A DNA stretch of 64,000 bases from Agrobacterium rubi TR3 = NBRC 13261 (GCF_000739935.1 NZ_BBJU01000014.1:124001-188000), one strand, 5' to 3'; counted from the stretch's first letter, positions 17,536 through 27,236 are shown. Translations and numbers: made by a program. Notes: generated from the sequence alone by a model not told the origin.

Positions 17536-17733
17536 TCAGACCCGGGGAGTGTGACATTCCAACTTTGCAGAAACAGGACACTTTAACTTTGCGGCTACAC
17601 ACAAAGATCGCATAAGATATATTATGGAACTTTTTGATATCGGTGGAGTGGCAGATGGCTAAGCTTATTCTTCTATTTGGAACACCAGAAACCATTTGAT
17701 TTCATCATGATAACGACATGGCTTCCACCACTA

Positions 17734-19515
17734 TCATATCTCTCCCGATGCCTCTCTGCGTCTGATGTCCAGTTCTTCGCTGTAACGCCGCAATGTGTGG
17801 CTTTCGGTGAGAAGTCCGATGGGTCTGTTTTCGATCTTGTCGTTGACGACGGCCAGTGCTTCGCTTTGTGTTGTGTCGAACAAGGCTGCGGCCTGACGGG
17901 CGTTCATGGTTGGGAGAAGCACGTCGGTCTTGTAGCGCAGATAAGTTTCGAGGCTGATCTTTTCGGCGTCGCGTTCCATCGGGTCGGCGTAGATTTCGGC
18001 GACCAGAACGATGCCGGCGTAGCGGCCGTCGTCGTGGATCATGATGACCCGTTGCGTCGAGCCCAGCGGGAATGTTTCCTTGAAGGCTGGCAGGCCCATG
18101 CTGACCTTTGCGGTGCGCACATCGGCACGCATGATCTTGCCTACCGTTAGGTCGCGGATCCAGCCGATGTCGTGGGCGCTGCGAATGCTTTCGCCTCTAA
18201 GGTGGAAGCGCCATGTGGCGAAGGAATAGCCGAAGGTCGTTCGCACCACCAGCGACGTGGTGATAACGGCAGCCAACACCAGCACCGTGATCTGGAAGTC
18301 GCCGGTCAGTTCCAGAGCCAGAAATGTCATCGTCAAAGGTCCGCCGATGATGGCGGCGGCAAAGGCACTCATGCCGATGACGGCGTAGACGATGGGTTGT
18401 GTGTCTCCGTAACCGATATAAGGCGCGCAAATGGCGAAGATCTTGCCGATCAGCGAGCCCATGAACAGCGAGGCGAAAAATAGGCCACCACGGAAGCTGG
18501 AACCGATGGAAATCGCGCTGGCTGCGGCTTTGAGGAGGAAAATTCCGATCAGTCCGGCGAGCGTCATATTGGCATCGAGGTTGAGATGCAGCGCACCGTG
18601 TCCGCTGGACAGTACCTGTGGCGAGATTAGCGCCAAAGCACCAACTGCTATGCCACCGATTGCCGGTCGCAGCCACAGTGGAACTTTGCTTTTCCGAGCG
18701 GTTTCCTCGATGAAGGACACGGTTTGCATCAGCACGATGCCGATGCCCGCGCAAACTGCCCCCAGAAAAATCGCTGGTACGTAGTCCGGCGGTGTGACTT
18801 CGCTGAAGCCGAAAATATCGATGCTAAGGCCGTGTTGGGATAAAAGCCCGGCGATGATCGTCGCGACAAGCGCCGAGACGATGAGAGGTGCGAGCGTCAC
18901 AATGGTGTAGCTGCCAATGATGAGTTCGATGGCGTAGAAGGCGCCGGTCAAGGGTGCATTGAAGGCCGCGGCAATGGCGCCTGCGGCACCACAGCCCACG
19001 AGGATACGCATATCCCCTCGCCGCATTTTCAGATTGATACCGAGCTTGGACGCAATGCCGCTGGCGACCTGGGTATAGCCGGCTTCCAGGCCGACGGACG
19101 CGCCGAAGCCATTGGAAATGATGTTCTGAACACAAACGATCAGACTGTCGGTGAGAGACAGGCGTCCGCCATGCAAGGCATTGGCCTCGATGGGGTCGAT
19201 CATCGGCTTTTTGCGGGTTTTTGAAATAACCAGTATGACGGCACCCAGCAAAATGCCACCCATCAACGGACCGGCCAACACGATCCAGCTGGAAAGATCA
19301 CTGCTGCTGAGCCGTTCGACGCCGAAGATGAGAACATGCATCTGTGTCGCGACGGCACCGATCAGAACCACAAAAAGACCAGCGGCTGCGCCGACAAAGA
19401 TCGCCAGCACGACAAGGGCAAGTTCGCCACGACGAAACACGGCGCGCAACCGCGTCGAACGCAGGTTGTCGAAAAAGCTTGCTAGACTGGGTGCGCTGAA
19501 GGGCTTGGTCGACAT
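17734..19515 (-). CDS. ClC-type chloride channel/antiporter with CBS-like C-terminus
   Basis: A 593-residue ClC protein with about a dozen membrane helices. The gating-glutamate motif is present in altered form (GFGASVGLEAGYTQ) and the third filter motif as RGGLFFASLFMGS, but the usual GSGIP serine motif is replaced by LHGGRLS. A C-terminal soluble part from about residue 460 resembles CBS repeats (QRVIMIHDDGRYAGIV, AVVNDKIENRPIGLLTE). The ATG at 19515 has an AAGGGGA site; the longer frame to 19575 would overlap the MBL gene. It may be co-transcribed with the upstream MBL gene, 31 bp away. Confidence 0.92.
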   Translation of the reverse strand: MSTKPFSAPSLASFFDNLRSTRLRAVFRRGELALVVLAIFVGAAAGLFVVLIGAVATQMHVLIFGVERLSSSDLSSWIVLAGPLMGGILLGAVILVISKTRKKPMIDPIEANALHGGRLSLTDSLIVCVQNIISNGFGASVGLEAGYTQVASGIASKLGINLKMRRGDMRILVGCGAAGAIAAAFNAPLTGAFYAIELIIGSYTIVTLAPLIVSALVATIIAGLLSQHGLSIDIFGFSEVTPPDYVPAIFLGAVCAGIGIVLMQTVSFIEETARKSKVPLWLRPAIGGIAVGALALISPQVLSSGHGALHLNLDANMTLAGLIGIFLLKAAASAISIGSSFRGGLFFASLFMGSLIGKIFAICAPYIGYGDTQPIVYAVIGMSAFAAAIIGGPLTMTFLALELTGDFQITVLVLAAVITTSLVVRTTFGYSFATWRFHLRGESIRSAHDIGWIRDLTVGKIMRADVRTAKVSMGLPAFKETFPLGSTQRVIMIHDDGRYAGIVLVAEIYADPMERDAEKISLETYLRYKTDVLLPTMNARQAAALFDTTQSEALAVVNDKIENRPIGLLTESHTLRRYSEELDIRRREASGEI

Positions 19516-19546
19516 GATATTCCCCTTGGCATCCTCGTTTCGCTGA

Positions 19547-20374
19547 CTAGGCCTGTGTCGCGAACTCGATTTCAAATTGCATCTGGTCGTAGCCCGGCTC
19601 GATATGGTCAGGCGTCTCTCGCATGACGATGTTATAATCGAGCGGTGTGTGCATATGCGTCAGCACCGCACGTTTTGGCTCAAGCGTCTTAATCCAAGCC
19701 AGCGATTGTTCCAGGGACAGATGGCTGGGATGATATTTGTATTGCAGCGTATCGATGATCAGCACGTCGAGACCGCCAAGCTTGGTCACTGTCTCGACAG
19801 GGAAGTCACTGACATCAGTACAATAGGCCACATCGCCGATACGAAAGCCGAGGGAATGGGTGTCGCCATGTTGCTGCATATGCGGCTGGAAAGGGATGGT
19901 TCCGCCTGCCCCGCTGATAGCCATTTCCGCATTCATATCCCTGATGAGATGGGCCTCGACAATGGGCGGATAGCTGCTGCCCGGTGGCGTCTCAAGGCAG
20001 TAGGGAAAGCCGTCTCGAATGCGCTGCATTGTAATAGCGTCGGCATAGATGGGAATGCGCTGGCGGCTCGAAATGAAAAAGCCGCGCAGATCATCGATCC
20101 CGTGCAGGTGGTCGGCATGCGCGTGTGTGTAGAGCACGGCGTCGATGTGCTCCACTTTGGCGGCAATCAGTTGCGCGCGCAAATCCGGGCCGGTGTCGAT
20201 GACGACGGTCGTCACGCCGCCGTCAGGCGCGTATTGCTGCACCATGAAGGCAGCGCGGGTGCGTTGATTCCTGGGGTTATCAGGATTGCAGGCACCCCAA
20301 TCACCGTTTATGCGCGGCACGCCAGGCGATGAGCCGCAACCGAGTATCGTGAACCGACGCCGAAAGCCTGCCAC
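19547..20374 (-). CDS. MBL-fold metallohydrolase (PhnP-like)
   Basis: A 275-residue metallo-beta-lactamase-fold enzyme. Metal ligands are the THAHADHLHGID motif, with further histidines later (for example LTHMHTPLDY). The N-terminal ILGCGSSPGVPRINGDWGAC is typical of the PhnP / cyclic-phosphate phosphodiesterase group, though the substrate is unproven. The start is GTG, three bases after the tatD stop, with a GAAGG site. The set metG-tatD-MBL is commonly kept together in rhizobia. Confidence 0.92.
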   Translation of the reverse strand: MAGFRRRFTILGCGSSPGVPRINGDWGACNPDNPRNQRTRAAFMVQQYAPDGGVTTVVIDTGPDLRAQLIAAKVEHIDAVLYTHAHADHLHGIDDLRGFFISSRQRIPIYADAITMQRIRDGFPYCLETPPGSSYPPIVEAHLIRDMNAEMAISGAGGTIPFQPHMQQHGDTHSLGFRIGDVAYCTDVSDFPVETVTKLGGLDVLIIDTLQYKYHPSHLSLEQSLAWIKTLEPKRAVLTHMHTPLDYNIVMRETPDHIEPGYDQMQFEIEFATQA

Positions 20375-20377
20375 AGC

Positions 20378-21160
20378 CTACACCTTCGTCATTTTCGAAA
20401 AGCAGCGAAACGCGTTTTCGGTGGTTACCTCAGCCATCCGCTCATAGGAAATACCATGAACCTCGGCCAAAACTTCCGCCGTGTTGACCACGTAGGACGG
20501 CTCGTTGCGCTTGCCGCGCCAGCGCTTTGGCGCCAGATAAGGTGCGTCGGTTTCCACCAGCAGCCGGTCCAGTGGAACGGTCGCTGCGATATCCCTGATA
20601 TCCTGCGATTTCGGGAAGGTCAGAATGCCGGAGAAGGAGACGTAGCCGCCAAGCTCCACACCGGCATTCGCCAGTTCCTGACCGGCTGAGAAGCAGTGCA
20701 GAATGAAAGGAAAAGCACCCTTCCCGCTTTCTTCACGCAATATCGCGATCATGTCGTCATCGGCGCTGCGGCTATGGATGACCAGAGGCAGCTTCGTGAT
20801 ACGCGCAGCTTCTATGTGGCGTCGCAGGCCGGTTTTCTGATCTTCCGGCTTTTGCGTATCGTAAAAATAGTCCAGACCCGCCTCGCCTATGGCCACGATC
20901 TTCTTGTGGCTGTTGGCCAGCCGCACTAGATCGTCTGTCATAATGTCGAGTTCTTCGTCGGCATTGTTGGGATGCGTGCCGACCGAGCAGAAGACTGAGG
21001 GATATTTCTCCGCGATCTTCAGCAGTTCCGGCAGGCGCGCGACGCGGGTGGAGATCGTCACCATCTGGCTGACGCCGAATGCATGAGCGCGCGCGATGAT
21101 ATCGTCGCGCTCCGCATCGAAATCGGCAAAATCCAGATGGCAATGGGTATCGATTAGCAT
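20378..21160 (-). CDS. tatD: TatD-family metal-dependent deoxyribonuclease
   Basis: A 260-residue TIM-barrel hydrolase of the TatD/YcfH group. Metal-site motifs are MLIDTHCHLDF at the N-terminus, GTHPN, AIGEAGLDYFYD (Glu ligand), PLVIHSRSADDD, FILHCFS and LLVETDAPYLAP. A start at ATG 21160 gives the classic MLIDTHCHLDF beginning; a TTG at 21169 would add three residues. It follows metG with almost no gap and precedes the MBL gene by three bases, so all three are probably one transcript. Members are 3'-5' exonucleases or D-aminoacyl-type hydrolases. Confidence 0.94.
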   Translation of the reverse strand: MLIDTHCHLDFADFDAERDDIIARAHAFGVSQMVTISTRVARLPELLKIAEKYPSVFCSVGTHPNNADEELDIMTDDLVRLANSHKKIVAIGEAGLDYFYDTQKPEDQKTGLRRHIEAARITKLPLVIHSRSADDDMIAILREESGKGAFPFILHCFSAGQELANAGVELGGYVSFSGILTFPKSQDIRDIAATVPLDRLLVETDAPYLAPKRWRGKRNEPSYVVNTAEVLAEVHGISYERMAEVTTENAFRCFSKMTKV

Positions 21161-21165
21161 CGGCT

Positions 21166-22716
21166 TCAAGCCTCTGGCGCCACATAACGCGGGAAGACCG
21201 GCTTCGGCGCTTCGAGCGGTGTGCCGGGAACGAGACGACCGCCCTCACCCAAGGCTGCGAAATCACGTTTGTCCGCAGGTGCGGCAACGAGATCGAGCAG
21301 CTTTTCGCAGGAACCCGGCATGAACGGTTGAAGCAGAATGCCAATCTGGCGAACCACTTCTGCCGTTACATAAAGAACAGTGCCCATGCGCTCGGGATCG
21401 GTCTTTTTCAACGCCCAAGGCTCCTGTCCCGCAAAATAGCGGTCAGTTTCAGAAACGACAGCGATGATCGCGGCAAGCGCCTTGTGGATCATCTGCTTGC
21501 CCATTTCGTCGCGGCATGTCGCGTGTAGCGCATCAGCGGCAGCAAGCATGGCCTTGTCTTCTTCAGTAAAGGCACCAGGTGTCGGAATCTGACCATCGCA
21601 ATTCTTGACGATCATGGATAGCGAGCGGCTGGCAAGGTTGCCAATTCCATTCGCCAGATCGGCATTGATGCGTGTCGCGATGCCGTCTTCGCTATAGCTA
21701 CCATCCTGTCCGAAGGAGACTTCGCGCAGGAAGAAGTAACGCACCTGATCCAGCCCGAAATGGTTCACCAGATCGACGGGATCGACCACGTTGCCGACCG
21801 ACTTCGACATCTTCTCACCCTTGTTGAGCAGGAAGCCGTGCGCATAGACACGCTTGGGCAGCGGCAGGCCAGCACTCATCAGGAACGCAGGCCAGTAGAC
21901 CGCGTGGAAACGAATGATGTCCTTGCCGATAATATGCACGTCCGCAGGCCAGTATTTGGCACGTGGGCCGTCCTTGTCTTCGATGTAGCCGGTTGCGGTG
22001 ATATAGTTGGTCAGCGCATCGACCCACACATACATGACGTGCTTGGGATCATTGGGAACTTTCACACCCCAGTCGAATGTGGTGCGCGAAACCGACAGGT
22101 CGTTCAGGCCGGATTTTACGAAGGACATGATTTCATTGCGGCGTTCGGCAGGACCGATGAAGTCGGGGTTGTCTTCGTAGAGCTTCAGCAGCTTGTCTTG
22201 ATATTCAGACAGCTTGAAGAAATAGCTTTCTTCCTCGACCCACTCGACAGGTGCACCTTGTGGACCATAGCGAACACCATCAGCACGCACTTCCGTTTCG
22301 TCTTCGGCGAAATACGCCTCGTCACGCACGGAATACCAGCCGGCATAGCTGTCCTTATAGATGTCGCCATTGGCCTCCATCAGGTTCCAGATGTTGCGCG
22401 ACGTCTCGTGGTGACGGTCTTCCGTGGTGCGGATGAAATCGTCATTGGAGGCGTTGAGCAGCTTGCCCATGGCGCGGAACTGGTCGGAATTGCGCTGCGC
22501 CAGTTCTTCCGGCGTAATGCCTTCGGCGCGCGCGGTCTGCTGCATTTTCTGGCCGTGTTCGTCCGTGCCGGTCAAAAAGAAGACGTCCTTACCATCCAGA
22601 CGCTGAAAACGCGCCATGGCATCCGTTGCGATCAGCTCATAGGCGTGGCCGATATGCGGCTTGCCGTTAGGATAGGAAATCGCTGTTGTGATGTAGAAAG
22701 GTGTCTTGTCTGTCAT
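21166..22716 (-). CDS. metG: Methionyl-tRNA synthetase
   Basis: A 516-residue class I synthetase that charges tRNA-Met. It shows the HIGH-type motif as [12 protein letters not shown] (residues about 16-27), the KMSKSVGN signature near residue 300, and an anticodon-binding helical domain at the C-terminus. There is no extra zinc knuckle and no C-terminal tRNA-binding (EMAP-like) extension, which matches the short alphaproteobacterial form. It lies downstream of tmk-holB and is followed directly by tatD. Confidence 0.97.
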   Translation of the reverse strand: MTDKTPFYITTAISYPNGKPHIGHAYELIATDAMARFQRLDGKDVFFLTGTDEHGQKMQQTARAEGITPEELAQRNSDQFRAMGKLLNASNDDFIRTTEDRHHETSRNIWNLMEANGDIYKDSYAGWYSVRDEAYFAEDETEVRADGVRYGPQGAPVEWVEEESYFFKLSEYQDKLLKLYEDNPDFIGPAERRNEIMSFVKSGLNDLSVSRTTFDWGVKVPNDPKHVMYVWVDALTNYITATGYIEDKDGPRAKYWPADVHIIGKDIIRFHAVYWPAFLMSAGLPLPKRVYAHGFLLNKGEKMSKSVGNVVDPVDLVNHFGLDQVRYFFLREVSFGQDGSYSEDGIATRINADLANGIGNLASRSLSMIVKNCDGQIPTPGAFTEEDKAMLAAADALHATCRDEMGKQMIHKALAAIIAVVSETDRYFAGQEPWALKKTDPERMGTVLYVTAEVVRQIGILLQPFMPGSCEKLLDLVAAPADKRDFAALGEGGRLVPGTPLEAPKPVFPRYVAPEA

Positions 22717-22793
22717 GACGCTCGATCGGCTTTACGGTCTGTTTTTGAGATAGACCGCTCTTAGCCTATTGTTCGCACAAGCGAAAGCAAAAG

Positions 22794-22810
22794 CCGTACA
22801 AAATGTACGG
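22794..22810 (-). terminator. Possible terminator/attenuator hairpin between holB and metG
   Basis: A perfect 7-bp stem, CCGTACA/TGTACGG, with a three-base loop. Reading on the minus strand it is followed by CTTTTGCTTTC. It lies a few bases after the holB stop, so it may partly end the tmk-holB transcript before metG. Confidence 0.45.
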
Positions 22811-22814
22811 ACTG

Positions 22815-23840
22815 TCAAACCGCGCGCATGTCTTCCAGAATGGACAGCACCATTTGTTTCTTGTCCAGATTATAGGCCTGGGCAATAGTGATGCGTTCCG
22901 AAAGCGAAGACGACAGGCGTGCATGACGCTCGGCCGCATTGATGTCGCCCGCCATGGCCGTCGCCCTCGCCCGCTCCATCAAGGCTTCGGTTGCATGCTC
23001 CATAAAGAAACCAAGAACGATGTCGCCGTCCTTTTGCGCCAGCACGTCGGCCAGCTTGTGCATCTGCTTGCGCGCCGAAGGCCCGGTCGCAGCCATGACT
23101 TCGCTGAAGACATCAACAATATCTGAGCCGCCATAATTGAGTAGCTTGAGCGCCTGCGACACGCTGCCCTTGGAGGCCTCCAGAAGCATATCCCGCTTGT
23201 CCGCAGAGATCGATAGGCCCAGATTTTGCAGCGCCTGTTCCATGTCCTGGGTCTGCAAAGGCAGCAGGTGAAGCGGCATGCAGCGTGATCGAATGGTCGG
23301 CAATAGCTTGCCCGGCGCATGCGAAAGCACGAGGAACATCGCCCGTTTCGGCGGCTCCTCCAGTATCTTCAAAATTGCGTTGGCGGCATTGCGGTTGAGA
23401 TCGTCAGCAGGATCGATGATGACGATGCGCCAATTGCCGGTGCCAGACGTCTGCGAGAAGAAGTGCCCGGCCCTGCGCACCTCATCCACGGTGATCGCCG
23501 ATTTGACCTTGCCAGTCTTCTCGTCAACCGGGCGCGTTAGATGCAGCAGATTGTGCGATGCGCCGGACGATATCTGGCGGCTGACAATAGAGGCTGGGTC
23601 AGGATCTGCAATGGCGTCCGGCGCGAGCAACGGGTCTGGATGAGACAGGACGTGGTTGGCGAAACGGAAGGCCAAAGTTGCCTTGCCGATACCCTCAGGC
23701 CCCTCGATGAGAATGGCGTGGTGGCCTTTGCCTGACCGGTAGGATTGCGCCAGGAACTGCTCCGCCTCGCCATGGCCAAATAGTTTCGTGTTTTCCTGCG
23801 GCGGAATTGCGCCGTCCAGAACGCCCTGAACGTCGCTCAT
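22815..23840 (-). CDS. holB: DNA polymerase III subunit delta'
   Basis: A 341-residue clamp-loader subunit. Walker A-like [14 protein letters not shown] lies near residue 45. Further family landmarks are [44 protein letters not shown] and the SRC motif in [12 protein letters not shown]. Its start overlaps the tmk stop (ATGA), the usual tmk-holB arrangement. It loads the sliding clamp together with the delta and tau subunits, which are encoded elsewhere. Confidence 0.95.
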   Translation of the reverse strand: MSDVQGVLDGAIPPQENTKLFGHGEAEQFLAQSYRSGKGHHAILIEGPEGIGKATLAFRFANHVLSHPDPLLAPDAIADPDPASIVSRQISSGASHNLLHLTRPVDEKTGKVKSAITVDEVRRAGHFFSQTSGTGNWRIVIIDPADDLNRNAANAILKILEEPPKRAMFLVLSHAPGKLLPTIRSRCMPLHLLPLQTQDMEQALQNLGLSISADKRDMLLEASKGSVSQALKLLNYGGSDIVDVFSEVMAATGPSARKQMHKLADVLAQKDGDIVLGFFMEHATEALMERARATAMAGDINAAERHARLSSSLSERITIAQAYNLDKKQMVLSILEDMRAV

Positions 23841-24508
23841 TGCGCAACGTCCGTTTTGGTCTTGATCTTTTCAAGAAGTTGCTCGACCAGCGAGAGCACG
23901 TCTTCCGTGACCTTTGCCTGCGGTTGATCGGCATTGACAGTGCGGCAGCGCCGCGGCTCGTTGAGCGCGATATCGAGATAGGCCTCGCGGCGCTTCTCAT
24001 GGGTCTCGAGCTCTTCTTTCTCGAAACGGTCCGGCGTTGCGCCTTCGTCTGCCCTCTTGCGCGCACGGGCCAAGCCTGCGGCAGCTGGAATATCGAAGAT
24101 CAATGTCAAATCCGGCATGGTGCCATCGATGGCGATGCGCTGTAGCGTTTCAATGAATTCGGGTTCCAGATTGCCCGTCGCTCCCTGATAGACGCGCGAC
24201 GAATCCAGAAAACGGTCGCATAGCACGACGGCACCCTTTTCCAATGCTGGACGTATGACTTCCTCGACATGGTCGTTGCGCGCGGCGGCAAACAGCATGG
24301 CTTCCATGCGCACACCAAAAGGTTCTGCCGCACCCGATAGCAGCACATGCCGTACGGCTTCAGCACCCGGCGAACCGCCCGGCTCACGCGTCACCACCAC
24401 CTCAAACCCACGCTCGCGCAGGGTTTCAGCCAGAATTCTGATCTGCGTGGATTTTCCAGCGCCCTCGCCGCCTTCAAAGCTGATGAACAATCCTGTCTTT
24501 TCGGGCAA
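23837..24508 (-). CDS. tmk: Thymidylate kinase
   Basis: A 223-residue dTMP kinase. Walker A is [11 protein letters not shown] at residues about 10-20. TREPGG (DRY-type dTMP site) follows, then [14 protein letters not shown] and the lid region RARKRADEG. The start codon is TTG at 24508 with a clear AGGAAGAG site five bases away; no better ATG is available. It is the first gene of the tmk-holB pair. The dac and rlpA genes lie further upstream on the same strand but are separated from tmk by an inserted gene on the other strand. Confidence 0.95.
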   Translation of the reverse strand: MPEKTGLFISFEGGEGAGKSTQIRILAETLRERGFEVVVTREPGGSPGAEAVRHVLLSGAAEPFGVRMEAMLFAAARNDHVEEVIRPALEKGAVVLCDRFLDSSRVYQGATGNLEPEFIETLQRIAIDGTMPDLTLIFDIPAAAGLARARKRADEGATPDRFEKEELETHEKRREAYLDIALNEPRRCRTVNADQPQAKVTEDVLSLVEQLLEKIKTKTDVAQ

Positions 24509-24840
24509 TGTCTCTTCCTGATCCTGAAGCCTATTTTTTCTTCTTAGACCATATCCTCGGTATGGGAAACTGCTCTAACGCATTGAATACCCATGCCGCA
24601 CCGTCGAAGCGCTCGCCGCCTACGCCTGGTCGACACGAAGGGACGATGTCGCGGATGCGATGGCTGGCACAGTGGACGGAAACCAACCGATTCGCTGCCC
24701 GTTCTGCTACCGCAGCGCGACAACATGCCCCCAACCGTCCGTCTCCGATACGAACTAATATAAACCTTTACGTGTTTTTTGTCGCATTATCGCCATCTGT
24801 ATGCGATTTTATTCGCGTGAGGCTATTTGGAGGATTTTCG
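24509..24840. other. Gene-free upstream region
   Basis: About 330 bp between the divergent tmk and the orphan gene at 24841. I see no RNA gene or repeat. The last 60 bp are A/T-rich and probably hold the orphan's promoter. The frame of the orphan stays open through this stretch but the encoded sequence does not look like protein. Confidence 0.5.
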
Positions 24841-26055
24841 ATGCTTGGAAGTCTTAAAAGTGCATTCTCAGCAAAACCTTTGAATTTCAAGGACAATGGC
24901 AAGGTATCGGCAACTGCCAGTGCCAAAGGCAAATATGATAAAAAGGATGCACCGCTTTCGGTGACAGATATTGTGGCGACCTGTCTGGACGTCGCGTTCG
25001 GCACGGCCAATGGCGGCAGCAACACCGGTTACGCAGCATTGGGGCAAAGTGTTTCCGAAGCTGGTCGCAAGGGTTACCAAGCACGCGGCAATGCCGGAAT
25101 TTCTGTTCCGCCCAACCCCTATGTCGTCGCTCATGGCCACAGCAGTGGAGACGTGACCAGCGAAAGCCCTGTCACACTTAAATATATGCAGCGCCGTCGT
25201 TATAAGGAGATCGGCGGCCAAGCGGTTTCGATTTCCGGTTCCGTTTCGATAGCGGCAGCAATGGGCGCCTTGCCGATTAATGTCATCTCTCTCACCAAGC
25301 AGGTTAACTCCACCGTATCGACCGTCAGTCATCTGACGCAGCTGAAATTACTGGCAAACAGAGTGGACGCTGCACACCATGGCTCGGCAGAAGGCGTGAC
25401 GCTGTCGAATCTCATCGCCGAAGTCATCAAGATGAAGGCTCACAAATCCGGGATACAGGGCGCAAAAATGGCGACGGCTGCCGTGCCTGTTCTGGGCGAG
25501 ATCGTCACCGCCTCTGTGAATGCGGGCATCAATGGTGCCGCTTCGGCTGTCAAAACCTTCGACAAGGCTTTTCATGCCAAGTCATGCGCTCGGCTTGCCC
25601 TTGAAATTCATTGGCTCGCCTATCAGGAGCAATTTTCCGCCTATTGCAGGGCACGACGGTTGAACCCGGATGACTTCCTCGTTCGCGACGATTATCTCGC
25701 CCGCTCCCGGCCACCGCGCTTGAAAGGCATGAATCTGCGACAAGCAAACGAGGCGCTGCGGACAGCCGAAAAGCCGCCACGGCTGACCGGCATGGGATTG
25801 TCGCAAGCAAGGCAGGCTCTCGAAGAACATTGTCCTCCAGCGGCCCGCTTGCCCTCGTCTGAATTGAGGGCCCTGGTCAAAGAGGCGCGGAACAGTTTCT
25901 ACTTTAACCGGAGTGCCGGTCCCGCGACCGAGCTGTTCAGTGAGATATTCAAGAGGAGATCCGTCTTGGCCGTACTCGGTTCATATGATGTCGGTGCCTT
26001 GATCATGGAGCCCGGTGGCTGGGTAGCGCTCACGGACAAGATTGCCTCCCTTTGA
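24841..26055 (+). CDS. Orphan protein of unknown function
   Basis: A 404-residue protein I cannot place in a family. The N-terminal 120 residues are soluble and Gly/Ser-rich. Two weakly hydrophobic, Ala/Val/Gly-rich segments follow (about residues 126-150 and 208-240), of a type seen in membrane-inserting proteins. Near residues 290-328 a 21-residue unit is repeated twice, PPRLxGMxLxQAxxAL. The last 70 residues are mixed alpha/beta. There is no signal peptide. GGAGG lies seven bases before ATG 24841. The gene sits opposite to the surrounding genes, between tmk and dac, so it is probably an insertion. A toxin or effector is possible but not shown. Confidence 0.75.
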   Translation: MLGSLKSAFSAKPLNFKDNGKVSATASAKGKYDKKDAPLSVTDIVATCLDVAFGTANGGSNTGYAALGQSVSEAGRKGYQARGNAGISVPPNPYVVAHGHSSGDVTSESPVTLKYMQRRRYKEIGGQAVSISGSVSIAAAMGALPINVISLTKQVNSTVSTVSHLTQLKLLANRVDAAHHGSAEGVTLSNLIAEVIKMKAHKSGIQGAKMATAAVPVLGEIVTASVNAGINGAASAVKTFDKAFHAKSCARLALEIHWLAYQEQFSAYCRARRLNPDDFLVRDDYLARSRPPRLKGMNLRQANEALRTAEKPPRLTGMGLSQARQALEEHCPPAARLPSSELRALVKEARNSFYFNRSAGPATELFSEIFKRRSVLAVLGSYDVGALIMEPGGWVALTDKIASL

Positions 26056-26069
26056 CCGTCGCCCTATAT

Positions 26070-27236
26070 TTACAGCCAGAAAAACAGCAACTCTTTCAGC
26101 GCGCCGGCTGCATTCTGAGTGAGTGAACCCTCGGCCACCGCAGCCGTGGTGTAAAGCGGCACTTCGCGTAGCAGCTTTTCGCCGGAATAAATCTTCAGCG
26201 TCGCGGCATTGTGGCCTGCCTCAAGAGGCGCATTCAACGGCCAGTTATAGACGATGCGTCCCGACAGGCGATCGGGATTGTCGAGTGGTACCAGCACGCT
26301 CACCGGCTCATGCACGGTAAGGTCTATGGCGCTTGTCGCGCCACCGTAAACGCCGATATTGCCAACGGTCTCGTCCTTTTGAAACAAATTGCGTTTCTGG
26401 AACGCCGTGAGCCCCCACTCCACCACGCGGCGGGCCTCTTCCTGGCGGGTCTTGTCATCTGGCATGCCTGCAAGCGTCAGATAGATGCGGCGGCCGTCAC
26501 GTTCTGCAGAAACGACAGCTGAAAAGCCGTGCCCCTCGGCAAAACCGAGCCCCAGCCCATCGATACCGTTTCCGAGAAGGGAATTCTTGTTGCGCTGAAA
26601 AATGCGGTTCCATTCGAAGTCCGGTTTGCCGAACAGGGCGTAGCGATCCGAATAGCTGTCATGAATATGCTTTGCCAGCACAACCATGTCCCGTGCGGTC
26701 GTCTTACTGATCTTATCTGGCAAGCCGGTGGAATTGGCAAAGGAGCTGCCCGTCAGGCCCAGCGCGCCTGCACGCTCCGTCATTCGTTTGGCAAAGGCCT
26801 CATCCGATCCAGCCATGCCTTCGGCAATTACAAGGCAGCCGTCATTGGCGTTCTGCACGATGATGCCGGTCAGAAGATCGTTGATGCTGACGGAGGATTT
26901 GAGTGCTGCAAACATGGTGGAGGCACGAGACGGCGCGCCACCTGTGCGCCAGGCATATTCCGAGACCGGATAGGCGGTATCAGCACTCACCTGCCCTTTC
27001 ACGAGCGCGTCCATCACCACGTCGACCGTCATCAATTTGGCGAGTGATGCCGGTGCAAACTGCGTGTTTTCGTTGATGGCAAGCAGAACGGTGCCTGTCT
27101 CGGCATCGATCATATAGGCTTGCTGTGCCTTCACTGCCAACGAGCCGGATTGCGCCTGCACTGTACAGGCGCTTGCCCCAAACAGTGCCGCTGAGACAAA
27201 AAGCGTCCGGATATATCGGTTGAATATGTCGCGCAT
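26070..27236 (-). CDS. dacF: D-alanyl-D-alanine carboxypeptidase-like protein with altered motifs
   Basis: A 388-residue exported peptidase S11 homologue (penicillin-binding protein 5 type). A signal peptide ends near VQAQ. Motif 1 is intact (PASLAKL, Ser64). Motif 2, usually SxN, reads N129-A-N-D. Motif 3, usually K(T/S)G after DGL, reads D226-G-L-G-L-G. The C-terminal PBP5-type beta domain is present (EPVSVLVPL, LKIYSGEKLLREVPLYT). The two changed motifs make normal activity doubtful, though the rest is well kept. It lies between rlpA and tmk, as usual in rhizobia. Confidence 0.85.
   Translation of the reverse strand: MRDIFNRYIRTLFVSAALFGASACTVQAQSGSLAVKAQQAYMIDAETGTVLLAINENTQFAPASLAKLMTVDVVMDALVKGQVSADTAYPVSEYAWRTGGAPSRASTMFAALKSSVSINDLLTGIIVQNANDGCLVIAEGMAGSDEAFAKRMTERAGALGLTGSSFANSTGLPDKISKTTARDMVVLAKHIHDSYSDRYALFGKPDFEWNRIFQRNKNSLLGNGIDGLGLGFAEGHGFSAVVSAERDGRRIYLTLAGMPDDKTRQEEARRVVEWGLTAFQKRNLFQKDETVGNIGVYGGATSAIDLTVHEPVSVLVPLDNPDRLSGRIVYNWPLNAPLEAGHNAATLKIYSGEKLLREVPLYTTAAVAEGSLTQNAAGALKELLFFWL

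Larger units (their letters stand above)
15957..17601 (-). mobile_element. Insertion sequence, ISNCY/IS1202-like, apparently intact
   Basis: About 1.65 kb with one transposase gene on the minus strand. Both ends begin TGTG and carry two AAxTGTC-type motifs around a TGCAAAGT box. On the left these are TTGAAATGTCC, then TGCAAAGTAGAAATGTCC. On the right, read inward, they are TTAAAGTGTCC, then TGCAAAGTTGGAATGTC. This double-site end is typical of IS1202-type elements. No convincing target-site duplication could be seen by eye, and the outer boundaries are inferred from the TGTG alignment. It separates the cassette from the ClC gene. Confidence 0.8.

Noticed and set aside
15940-17610. Target-site duplication flanking the insertion sequence
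   Set aside because: CACAAG-like bases occur on both sides but not as a convincing direct repeat at the inferred ends.
17605-17733. Short frames such as MAKLILLFGTPETI next to the insertion sequence
   Set aside because: Only 14 codons; could be the broken start of a gene but nothing supports it.
21760-22764. 334-codon open frame opposite metG
   Set aside because: Antisense to metG; composition and absence of motifs show it is a shadow.
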